Part shown: piece after piece, positions 27,871-36,900 of the stretch
Layout of the letters: each line of letters starts with the position of its first letter
Numbering within the stretch: the stretch's first letter is position 1
Assembly (NCBI GenBank): GCA_030593885.1
Contig: JAUVGH010000015.1
Span: forward strand, 1-48,650
Direction: 5' to 3'
DNA: 48,650 nucleotides
DNA from: Methanomassiliicoccales archaeon
Lineage (GTDB): Archaea > Thermoplasmatota > Thermoplasmata > RBG-16-68-12 > SOIM01
Made by a program: the position numbers and the translations under genes
Notes under the pieces: generated by a model
The model's database searches: none
Told to the model about the DNA's origin: nothing
The model's input: the letters and a program-made list of their open reading frames with translations, nothing else

Positions 27871-30680
27871 CAGACCACCCTCCTGTCCGAAAGGTCGATT
27901 ATGCCGTCTGCACCAGTCTCCTCTTCCTCTACGACCTCTTCCTCCAGCTCCTCAACTTCTTCGGGTGGCTCTTCTGCGACCTCTTCCGCCTCTTCATACT
28001 CCTCAACTTCGTCCAGAGGCTCTTCTATGTATTCTTCATATTCCTCTTCTTCAGGTTCACTATCCAATTCGGCTTCTTCCTCCTTCTTGAGAAGTGCCTC
28101 CTCGTACTCTCTCTGCTTCTTCCTTGCCATTATCAGAGGTCTCTTATGGCCAACGGCCGCTCCTACTATTATCATGATGATGATGAAGATTATCGCAAAG
28201 ATGGGTTTGTAGTTGGGCCCGAGAACAAAGACCTCCTGCTCATGTTCCTGTTCTGTGTTCCCGAGGTTGTCAACGCTCCTGAAGTATATGGTGTGCTCTC
28301 CGAATCTCTCGATTGTGAAGGGTCCGACATAGTGTATCCACTGAAGGTCATCATCCAGCCTGTACTGTCTTGCGTTGACGTCGCAACCTTCATCCGTTGC
28401 CGACAGGGTGATCTCACTGGTCTTCTCTATGAACAGCGTCCCATCTCTCTCAAAGCTCGGGTCCCCCAGCACTATTGATGTCGTCGGAGGCGTATCATCC
28501 ACGACAACCGTGATCATCTGGACGGTCTCATCGTTGCCAAGACGGTCCACCGAATACCACTCTATCTGTCTCGAACCATCTGTTGCTCCAAGGTCGATGG
28601 GATTGCCTGGGATGAAATCCGTCCAAGCTCGCCAGACAATGTTGAAGACCCGGTATGCAGTTCGTTCCCTACCAACGGCCAGAGTCGGCTCATCGTCCCT
28701 CGTCCAGTTCAAGTAGATTGATGTGATTGCCGTGTTGCTCCTGACCCAGGTGGTCCCCGCAGACGTGAACTTCCGTCCGAATATGTTCAGCGCCGTGATA
28801 GGTGGTGAGTTGTCCACGATGATGGCCTGAGCATGTGTCTGCTCCGTGTTTCCAAGGCTGTCAACGCTGTAGAATGTGAGATCATGCAGTCCCTCTGAAG
28901 ATATCGTGAAGGTCCCTGTCGAAGAGTAGTTTACTGAAGCTCCACCGTCCAAGGAGTAATGGGTGTAGGATGTGATCGAAGACTGGACATCGAAGTCGAG
29001 CGAGGTGGACGAAGTGATGTACAGGGTCGTTCCGTTGACGTAGTTGGGGGTTCCATAGACCAGAGTTGTGACAGGTCCAGGGAAGACGTTGAATTGTATC
29101 ACAAGCGTGTTGTTGAGTTCGTTCGACTCAGCAATATCTCCATCGTAGTCTACCTCTATGATAACGAAATATGTGGTCACTACGGTGACAATGGGTGCAA
29201 TCCATGTCGCGGAATATTGGACGGCCGAGGTCAGACCAGCGCCGATAGCTACGACATTGTCAGTCCCGAACGGGTTCATAGGATCCGTCTGATTGTAGAA
29301 TGCTATCGTGCTGTCTGCAAGCGCATCGAGAAGATCGACGTTGCTGACAAACACATCGATTGGTATGGAGGTTCCGGATGTCACATCTTGGACCAATGGA
29401 AGTGCCGGATTCCAGGGAATGTAGTCAGGGTATCCCACCAGGAATATCAGTATGAATGTGTTGTTCAGTTCGCTGATCTCGACCACGTCACCGTTGTAGT
29501 CGGCGGTGATGTTCACGTAGTAGTTCCCCGGGATCGCCGGCGCAACCCAAGGCACCGAGAAAGGACCATCATCGACCCCTGGGTTCAATGCGCTGACCAT
29601 GGGGATGTAGAATGGTATCCCGGAGATAGGTCCACCTTCTCCGGTCGTGTTGTAGAACGCCAGATCGCTGGCAACCGAAGAGAGCGTCCCAACGTTGGTC
29701 ACATTGGTCACTATGAAGGCCGTTGTTCCGGGGGTCATCGGTATCGGACTCGACCTGTAATTGGTCGCAGACACATCCAGATAGAACTGTGGGCCGTAGT
29801 TGGTGGTTATCCCAACCCCGGTTGGAGTGAGGTCAGCCTCTCCTACCGAGAAACAGACCATTTCAGAATTGTTGTTCTCATTGGTCTCGGTCACATTGTC
29901 GTTATAGTCCACGGTAATGTTGAAGCAGAAGTACCCGCTTGCCGGGGCGTTCCAGGTGAAGATGTATGGCCCCGAGGAAGTGCTTGAGTTGACGTAGATG
30001 GCGGTGTCCTGTCCCAGCACTCCAGATTGGTTCCGCAAGACGATTGTGTTCGGTTCGGCGATGTCTGTCTTTCCCACATTCGTGACGAACGCGGAGAAGG
30101 TTACGGTGGTGAACGGAGTGACTGCCATGGGCGGAGAATAGGGTTGGCCGTTGAGCTCAATGCTGGTGGGAATCAGATCCACGTTGGAACACATCACGTC
30201 CCATTGCTGCGAGTTGTTGAGACCTCCCCCTGTAAGCCAGTTTATCTCGTTGTTGTATGAGCCCCTGACAGAGAACTCACCCGGTGAGCCCGTCCCGTTG
30301 CTCGTCGCGTTCTCGGCCATGTCCCCCGAAGGTGTGCAGTCTATCTGGATCCTGTATTGGTCTGCATCGCTCCAGTTGATCTCCTTCTGGTCCCACGGAA
30401 GGGTGTAGGAATAGAAGCCGCCCATCGTGCCGACAGGGTCCCAGGTGGTGTTCGAAGGGAAGCCTTGCCATGTGCTGTTATGTTGTACCCATACCCTGAA
30501 GTCAGTGTCGTAAGGGAGAAGAAGCCCATCACTGTCGAATATCTTGCCCCAGAGGTATTGATCGTCGTCGGCGGCCATGACGTTTTCTGTTAGATACAAT
30601 GAGAACGCGAGTGCAAACATGCCCAAGACCATAAGCATCGCAGCTGTCTTCTTTCTCACCGCTTTGGACGGTCTGTGCAT
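27870..30680 (-). CDS. Cell-surface protein with CARDB-like repeats, TM and long acidic cytoplasmic tail
   Basis: Signal sequence; repeated DLIPTSIELNGQPYSPPMAV...VTETNENNNSEMV CARDB-type units; TM KPIFAIIFIIIMIIVGAAVG; tail KKEEEAELDSEPEEEEYEEYIEEPLDEVEEYEEAEEVAEEPPEEVEELEEEVVEEEETGADG. Confidence 0.9.
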   Translation of the reverse strand: MHRPSKAVRKKTAAMLMVLGMFALAFSLYLTENVMAADDDQYLWGKIFDSDGLLLPYDTDFRVWVQHNSTWQGFPSNTTWDPVGTMGGFYSYTLPWDQKEINWSDADQYRIQIDCTPSGDMAENATSNGTGSPGEFSVRGSYNNEINWLTGGGLNNSQQWDVMCSNVDLIPTSIELNGQPYSPPMAVTPFTTVTFSAFVTNVGKTDIAEPNTIVLRNQSGVLGQDTAIYVNSSTSSGPYIFTWNAPASGYFCFNITVDYNDNVTETNENNNSEMVCFSVGEADLTPTGVGITTNYGPQFYLDVSATNYRSSPIPMTPGTTAFIVTNVTNVGTLSSVASDLAFYNTTGEGGPISGIPFYIPMVSALNPGVDDGPFSVPWVAPAIPGNYYVNITADYNGDVVEISELNNTFILIFLVGYPDYIPWNPALPLVQDVTSGTSIPIDVFVSNVDLLDALADSTIAFYNQTDPMNPFGTDNVVAIGAGLTSAVQYSATWIAPIVTVVTTYFVIIEVDYDGDIAESNELNNTLVIQFNVFPGPVTTLVYGTPNYVNGTTLYITSSTSLDFDVQSSITSYTHYSLDGGASVNYSSTGTFTISSEGLHDLTFYSVDSLGNTEQTHAQAIIVDNSPPITALNIFGRKFTSAGTTWVRSNTAITSIYLNWTRDDEPTLAVGRERTAYRVFNIVWRAWTDFIPGNPIDLGATDGSRQIEWYSVDRLGNDETVQMITVVVDDTPPTTSIVLGDPSFERDGTLFIEKTSEITLSATDEGCDVNARQYRLDDDLQWIHYVGPFTIERFGEHTIYFRSVDNLGNTEQEHEQEVFVLGPNYKPIFAIIFIIIMIIVGAAVGHKRPLIMARKKQREYEEALLKKEEEAELDSEPEEEEYEEYIEEPLDEVEEYEEAEEVAEEPPEEVEELEEEVVEEEETGADGIIDLSDRRVV

Positions 30681-30715
30681 CTAATCTCCTCCTCTTGTAG
30701 CAGAACCTGATAGGA

Positions 30716-30762
30716 ATACATATAGATTCCTGAAAAGAACCGCTTTTGAACAAGTTCCAATT
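30716..30762 (-). promoter_or_regulatory. Promoter with variant shared motif
   Basis: Coding strand GGAACTTGTTCAAAAGCGGTTCTTTTCAGGAATCTATATGTAT; nearly identical to the block at 33874-33921. Confidence 0.6.
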
Positions 30763-33700
30763 CTACCAACCTACAAATGTCAGTCTCCCCAGTAGGGACT
30801 CTGTAACGGAAATCTGATAACCTTGGGATATCTGAACAAGCGCATCGTATGTTCCGGATGGCATATCCTTTGCATGGAACTTCCACACACCGAATGTGAT
30901 GTAGGCCATACCTATGATCCCAGGCATGTTGTCACAATACCAATCGAGCGAGTGTAGTACTGCTGGTTTCAAGGGCAGTGCAAATGTGTCCAATCCCACT
31001 TGGTAGTCAAATGTCAACACTCCGACGCTGTACGTGCTGCTCCCCATCTCTCCGGTTGAATCCAGAGGAATTACCATGTAGTAATACTCGCTCGTCTGAC
31101 TTCCCATGACTCCTGGGTCCGTCCAGTGTGTTTCGGTTGTGTTTGCAATGGATGGCAGCCAGAGATTCTGGAAACCATCTCTCTTTTCACTTCTGAAGAT
31201 CTCATATCTGCTTGCATCTGAGACGGATTCCCAGCTCAGGTTTACATCGTTACCTTCAATTTGGGCAGATAGGCTGTTTCGGAATGTGATTGAGTCTCCA
31301 AGTCCCTCGTGGAATCTGATCATTGATGCAGGATAGCCCCAAAAAGCAAAGCTGACGTCTTGTGATACTGAGATCTCGTACGCACTCCCCATCCTTACTT
31401 GAACATCGTTGACTCCCGTTCCCATGCTCGGGTAGTGAGTTATCCAATGACCCGTTGAATCCATCCATCTGATGAAATCAACATTCGGGATTGCATCGGC
31501 AAACCAACTGATATTCTTCTCATCGAAAGGTTGCAGAGGAAGAGAAAACGCGTTCAGACCCTTTGTGAATGTCTTGTTCCATATGCCTGCGGTAGCGCTA
31601 TTGACGCTGGTTCTCCCATCCGTGCTTACCGATTGGACCACGTAATAGTATTCTTGGGATGAACCAGGTGCCAAGGCCCCATTATCGGTCCAGTCCGTTC
31701 TCAGAGGATCAATATCCATAGAGGTATTGTAGATGGGATCGGAGAAGTTGAAATCCCTCTGATCGGTCGCCCTAAAGATGAGATAGTGACTGAATGCCGT
31801 GGAGTTAGACGCGGTCCATTCAAGAATCACATCATCATCGTTGGTTGTAGTAGAGGGACCCGCTGGAGGCAGGATTGGAGGAACAATCCTCCCATAGACA
31901 GTTATGTCGTCAATGAACCATCCAAGCCACATGTTGTTCAATCGGTCAACGGTGTCAAATCTGAACTCCAACTGGATTATCTCTCCGACAAATTCGGAGA
32001 GGTTCAGAGTCACCTTCTCCCAGCTACTGTCCGTGTGGTCATACGGGTCAGTTGTGATTTGATGCCAAGTATCATTCGTTATGTTATGCACCCAAATGTG
32101 ACCCGTGTCCACATCGATCAAAGGAGTATCAGGCTCACCGTACAGCAAATGCAAGAAAGTCACCGCGAGGACAGTTGCGCCAGTCGCGTCTATGATGGGT
32201 GTTGTCAGATTTCCCATGTTGTGCGTTGCGACCAGATAGTCTGCTGGCGTCCATGTATAATAGCTGCAAATGTACGTGCCCGGATCGAAAGGATCTTCAT
32301 AACGATGGCCGTACCACCACGATGTGTTGTGACTGCTGTAGAAGTCATGACCAAGCATATTGTTCTTGCAGTCCTCCTCGCCCGAGCTCAGGTGCCAAAG
32401 ACCGTCTGGTTCATGCATATGTCCTTTGTCCCAACCTTCTCTTGTCCACATGCCTCGTCCAGATTCCATGTCATCGCCAAAAAGAACAGTGTTCACATCA
32501 ATCGTTCTAGTTGTTCCTATCCCTCCATATATGATCCCGTCAGCATTGATTGCATCGACACTGACGGTGATTCTGTCCACGAACGGTTCCGCGGTTGAGT
32601 CGAGTGAAAGCAGGACTAGAATGTATCTGGTTTTAAGTTCATCGACGACGTAGTTGCCGAGTCCAAAGCACTCTTTCAAATCTCCTGACTGCGGGAGTCT
32701 GAAACTGAGTGAGTCGACCGGATTCCACGCCAGTTCACACTCAAACCATTGTGGTTTTTGATCCGGGCCACCGGGACCTGATATATCATCCCAGAGAGCT
32801 ACCCCTGAAATCTCAGTTGGTTGTATGTTGTCTCCTCCGAGTGTGAAGTCAATCGAGCTCACATGCACATCTCCGTCGCTTGCGGTCATTTCCAACCATA
32901 TCATCGTCACATTCACATCCCCCGGGAAGGTGTTTGTAATCGGTGCCAAATCATGGAACGTCACATCGAGGGTCCCTATGCTAACACAAATCATCTCGGA
33001 GTTGTTGTTCTCATTCGTCTCTGCCACATTGTCATAATAATCCACCGTCATGTTGAAGCAGAAATCTCCTCCCGATACTGGGTCCCATGCAAAATAGAAA
33101 GGACCTACGGAACCCCATTCATCAATTGTCTTGGCAGTGCCCTCTCCTATTACCTCCGTCTCGTTCACTAGGGCAATCGTGTTGTTTTCTGAGATTATCG
33201 GCTTTCCGTTGTTCATAATCTTGGCTGAGATGTTCACGGTATTGAAAGGAACAGCCACGATTGGCGGGGAGTAGGGTTGACCGTTGACCTCTATATTGGT
33301 GGGAATGAGGTCCACGTTGGAGCACATGACGTCCCACTGCTGTGAGTTATTGAGTCCTCCCCCTGTAGACCAGTTTATGATGTTGTTGTAGGAGCCTCTC
33401 GGAGAAACAGGGTCTCCTGCCGAGCCCGTGCCGTTGCTAGTTGTGTTCTCAGCTAGACCACCAGATGGTGTGCAGTCGACCTGAATACGATATTGATCAC
33501 CATCAGTCCAATTGCCGTCCTTGTAAGTGTCGTTGGTTTGCTTCTCATTCCAGGGGAGTGTGAACGAGTACCATCCGCCCATAGTTCCGACCGGGTCCCA
33601 GCTACCATCGCGGGGAAAGGCACGCCAAGAATCATTGTGAAGAACCCACACTCTGAAGTCAGTATCATAGGGTAGAAGATTGCCATCACTGTCGAAGATT

Positions 33701-33840
33701 ATGCCCCATATGTACTGGTCGTCGTCCGCGGCTTGCACATTCTCTATCGGGAGAACAGGTGCAAGGACAGTAAGCAAGGCAAGGACCAGAATCACCACTA
33801 CATGCTTCTTCCAAACTGACATCCCCCACCGACTATCCAT
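30763..33840 (-). CDS. Chimeric secreted protein: CARDB-like N-terminus, MAM/immune-inhibitor-like middle, FN3 plus FVGW-type C-terminal modules
   Basis: ORF to 33912; preferred ATG 33840 (MDSRWGMSVWKKHVVVILVLALLTVLAPVLP) with GAGGGAATCACA upstream. N-terminus nearly matches the 27870-30680 product, the middle matches the 18643-22728 product, the C-terminus matches the 33922-38988 product. Confidence 0.9.
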   Translation of the reverse strand: MDSRWGMSVWKKHVVVILVLALLTVLAPVLPIENVQAADDDQYIWGIIFDSDGNLLPYDTDFRVWVLHNDSWRAFPRDGSWDPVGTMGGWYSFTLPWNEKQTNDTYKDGNWTDGDQYRIQVDCTPSGGLAENTTSNGTGSAGDPVSPRGSYNNIINWSTGGGLNNSQQWDVMCSNVDLIPTNIEVNGQPYSPPIVAVPFNTVNISAKIMNNGKPIISENNTIALVNETEVIGEGTAKTIDEWGSVGPFYFAWDPVSGGDFCFNMTVDYYDNVAETNENNNSEMICVSIGTLDVTFHDLAPITNTFPGDVNVTMIWLEMTASDGDVHVSSIDFTLGGDNIQPTEISGVALWDDISGPGGPDQKPQWFECELAWNPVDSLSFRLPQSGDLKECFGLGNYVVDELKTRYILVLLSLDSTAEPFVDRITVSVDAINADGIIYGGIGTTRTIDVNTVLFGDDMESGRGMWTREGWDKGHMHEPDGLWHLSSGEEDCKNNMLGHDFYSSHNTSWWYGHRYEDPFDPGTYICSYYTWTPADYLVATHNMGNLTTPIIDATGATVLAVTFLHLLYGEPDTPLIDVDTGHIWVHNITNDTWHQITTDPYDHTDSSWEKVTLNLSEFVGEIIQLEFRFDTVDRLNNMWLGWFIDDITVYGRIVPPILPPAGPSTTTNDDDVILEWTASNSTAFSHYLIFRATDQRDFNFSDPIYNTSMDIDPLRTDWTDNGALAPGSSQEYYYVVQSVSTDGRTSVNSATAGIWNKTFTKGLNAFSLPLQPFDEKNISWFADAIPNVDFIRWMDSTGHWITHYPSMGTGVNDVQVRMGSAYEISVSQDVSFAFWGYPASMIRFHEGLGDSITFRNSLSAQIEGNDVNLSWESVSDASRYEIFRSEKRDGFQNLWLPSIANTTETHWTDPGVMGSQTSEYYYMVIPLDSTGEMGSSTYSVGVLTFDYQVGLDTFALPLKPAVLHSLDWYCDNMPGIIGMAYITFGVWKFHAKDMPSGTYDALVQISQGYQISVTESLLGRLTFVGW

Positions 33841-33873
33841 TGTGATTCCCTCGCTGAGAACATAACTTGCTCC

Positions 33874-33921
33874 ATATACATATAAACTCCTGAAAGAACC
33901 GCTTTTGAACATGCTCCAATT
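33874..33921 (-). promoter_or_regulatory. Promoter with variant shared motif
   Basis: Coding strand AATTGGAGCATGTTCAAAAGCGGTTCTTTCAGGAGTTTATATGTATAT. Confidence 0.6.
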
Positions 33922-36900
33922 CTACCACCCCACAAATATGACGATTTCGAATCCCGCCTCTGAAACTGAAATCTGGTATCCTGAAGATACCTGGACCACA
34001 GTATCGTACACCCCAGCGGGCATCTCCCTTGCGTGGAATTTCCATACGCCATTCGTCAAGTACGATATTCCAACGACAACTGGTAATTGTGAACACAGTC
34101 CATCCAATGAGACAATCTCTTCGATCTCCACAGCCAACGCATATGAGGATATTCCCTGACCCAACGTCCTTCTGGAAACACCAAGGCTATAGCTGCTGCT
34201 TCCAAGCTCCCCCGATGCGTCCATCGGTACGACCATGTAGTAATACTCCCCGTCGGATGTCAAGGTGACAGTGTCCAACCAGCTGGAGCTTCCGCGCCCT
34301 GAAACATGCACCGGTTCTCCGAGGATCGAGAAGGATCTCGCTTGAGTTCTGAATATCAGATAATACTCCGCACCAGGGACCTCTGTCCACGTCAATGTCA
34401 CATCGTTTCCGATTACAGATGCTCCCAGAGAATACCTGCTGGCCAGCACCACGCCGAAACCTCCGTGATATCGTATCGTCGATGCAGGTCTGCCGGTGAA
34501 AATGTAGGTCGTAGCAGCGTCCAGATAGATCTCGTAGGCCTCCCCCATCATCACTGCAGCATCGTTCACACCAGGCCCCATCCCTTTGTCATGGGTTACC
34601 CATCGCCCGTTCGAATCCATCCATCTGATGAACTGCACATTCAGGATGTCGTTAGCATAGAAGCTCACGTTCTTCGGAGAATCTGGTTCGAGTGGAAGGG
34701 AGAAGACATTGAGACCCTGATTGAAGCTCTTCGTCCATTTGCCAATGGTCCCGTTGGATGCTGCGATGTTCCCGGTCGAGTCCACTGGCCTGATAGTGTA
34801 GTAGAGCTTGGACGGAGCCGCAGGTCCAGCTGCTCCAGGATCGATCCACGAGACGTTCAACGGGTCTGCGTCCCCAGAGGTATCATGATGAGGCGTCGTG
34901 AAATCGAAGTCGGTCTGGTTCTCGGACCGGTATATCAGGTAGTGGTCCAGATCTGGGTCCACAGGCGCAGTCCAGCTGAGCCCTAAGTCCTGACCCTGAA
35001 CGCTCAGAACAAAGTCCTCTGCCGGTCCTATAACGGCATCTGGCATCGATGTTGGGTTCAGTATCCTGGCATATATGTCCAAGTTCCCATGGCCGTTCCT
35101 GTCGGTTTCCCACGCCACGTAGATGTTGCCCGTGACATCGCCTGCATGAAGTGCGGCTTCTTGATCGCAAAGCGGGCTGTCGGTCATCTGGATGTCGTGC
35201 GACCACGAAGATGAGTTGTACCGTTTCAAGAAGATGTCCTTGTTCCCGTTCCTGTCCGACTCCCAAGCCACCCAGACGTCCCCGTTCTTCGCCGCGGTAA
35301 GAGCCGATTTGATGTCCCAACCCATATCCGTTGTGAGCTGGATGTCGGACGACCAGCTCGTCCCATTGTGGTATTTCACGTAGATGTCCTTGTTCCCGTT
35401 CCTCATGGATTCCCAGGCGACCCAGATGTATCCGTTCGCGTCGACGGCTGCTGAAGGTCTCACATCGTTCGCGGGGTTTGTGGTAAGCCTGTTGGGTGCC
35501 GACCAAGCGGTTCCGTTCCACATTGAGGCAAAGATGTCCCACTGAGTGTTCATCACTTCGCTTCCGTAGATCACCCACAGATTCCCAGCGTTATCCTCGA
35601 CGATCCTCGGTCCGCCCCACCATCCCTGGCTTCCCATCGAATCGTCCACCACCATCTGGCCCGACCAAGCCGTCCCGTTGTACATCACGGCGGTGACGTT
35701 CATGTCCTGGTACGGGATGTTGTCCATCTGGTGCCCGGCGGTGTAGAACTGGAAATGGGTATGGCGGTAGGTGACCCAGACCTCTCCCGTATCCGTCACT
35801 GTGACCCATGGAGTGTTATCCGAATGGTCCAGGATCTCTGCGAAACTGATCTGTTCATTGGACAGCCATTGCGTTCCGTCGAACTTCTGTGAGTATATGT
35901 CGAACTTCTGGCTCCAGTAGTATATGGCGCTCTTGGTGGAGATGAAGTCGTTGTACTCTATGATGTTGCTGGAATAGGACATCCATACGTTTCCCGAATC
36001 GTCAGCTGCGAGCGAGGGCCTGCTTGTCCTTTTGATCCCGATGGCGACAGGTTCCCTTTGAGACCATGTGCCGGCGGAGTAGTTCTTGGCGAAGATGTCG
36101 AAGTTGTCCTCTGTCGTGTATGTGTGCCAAGCGATCCACATCTTTCCGTTGGAGTCTTCCACAAGGGCGGGTTCTAGATCATTGTACGTGACATTGGTCA
36201 CTTGGATTGGTCTTCCCCAGTTCTTGTACCAGTCGGTCACGAACGTTTGTCTCGTCGCGTTGTTGTTATCCTCATCCATCTCGAATACGGTATCAGCGTA
36301 GTCCACCCTTACGAAGATGTCATATGCCCCTGTCTTTCCTGTCGTATCCCACGCCACGATTGCGCTCTCTGACGAGTCCTTGTCTATCGAGATGATGGTA
36401 ACAGTGGAACCTATCCGAGTTCCTCCCAGGTCCGGGTTGCCGTCGAAGAACTCCACATCGACGTCGTTGGCCGTATCAGTCCCTTGGTTCTGTATTCGCG
36501 CTTCCAGTATGACCAGATCCCCGTCTTCAGGTTCGGTGGGTGTTGTCGATATGTCTCCGGGTCCGACCGTTAAATCGATGAGTCCCGTGATTACCATCTT
36601 CGTCCTCAGCCTCTCGACCGCTGAGTCATAGAAGCTGTTGTCCGTGGTGTATGGCATTTCCAGCAGCAGAACCTCGGTGCTGTCATGGCTCATGGCGGTC
36701 ATGGGAACCTGGATGAAACCTCCGGCAGTACCGGTCTGTGATAGGAACGTCCCACCCATCATGCCAGGGTCATTGACACCCGCTGTCGGATCATAGAACA
36801 CCCTTGAAACCGCGATGCCTCTCGTGACGTAACCATCCTCCTCCGGGATGAATGGATAGAAGCTCACATTGCCCCCGGCCCAGGGGAATTCATCCCCCGC

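Noticed and set aside
27657-28478. 273-aa plus-strand ORF with apparent hydrophobic segments (LLFLYDLFLQLLNFFGWLFCDLF)
   Set aside because: Generated by reading the polyglutamate tail codons on the opposite strand; not a real membrane protein.
28959-29987. 342-aa plus-strand ORF
   Set aside because: Antisense to the CARDB protein; repetitive V/D/R/G shadow translation, no start context.
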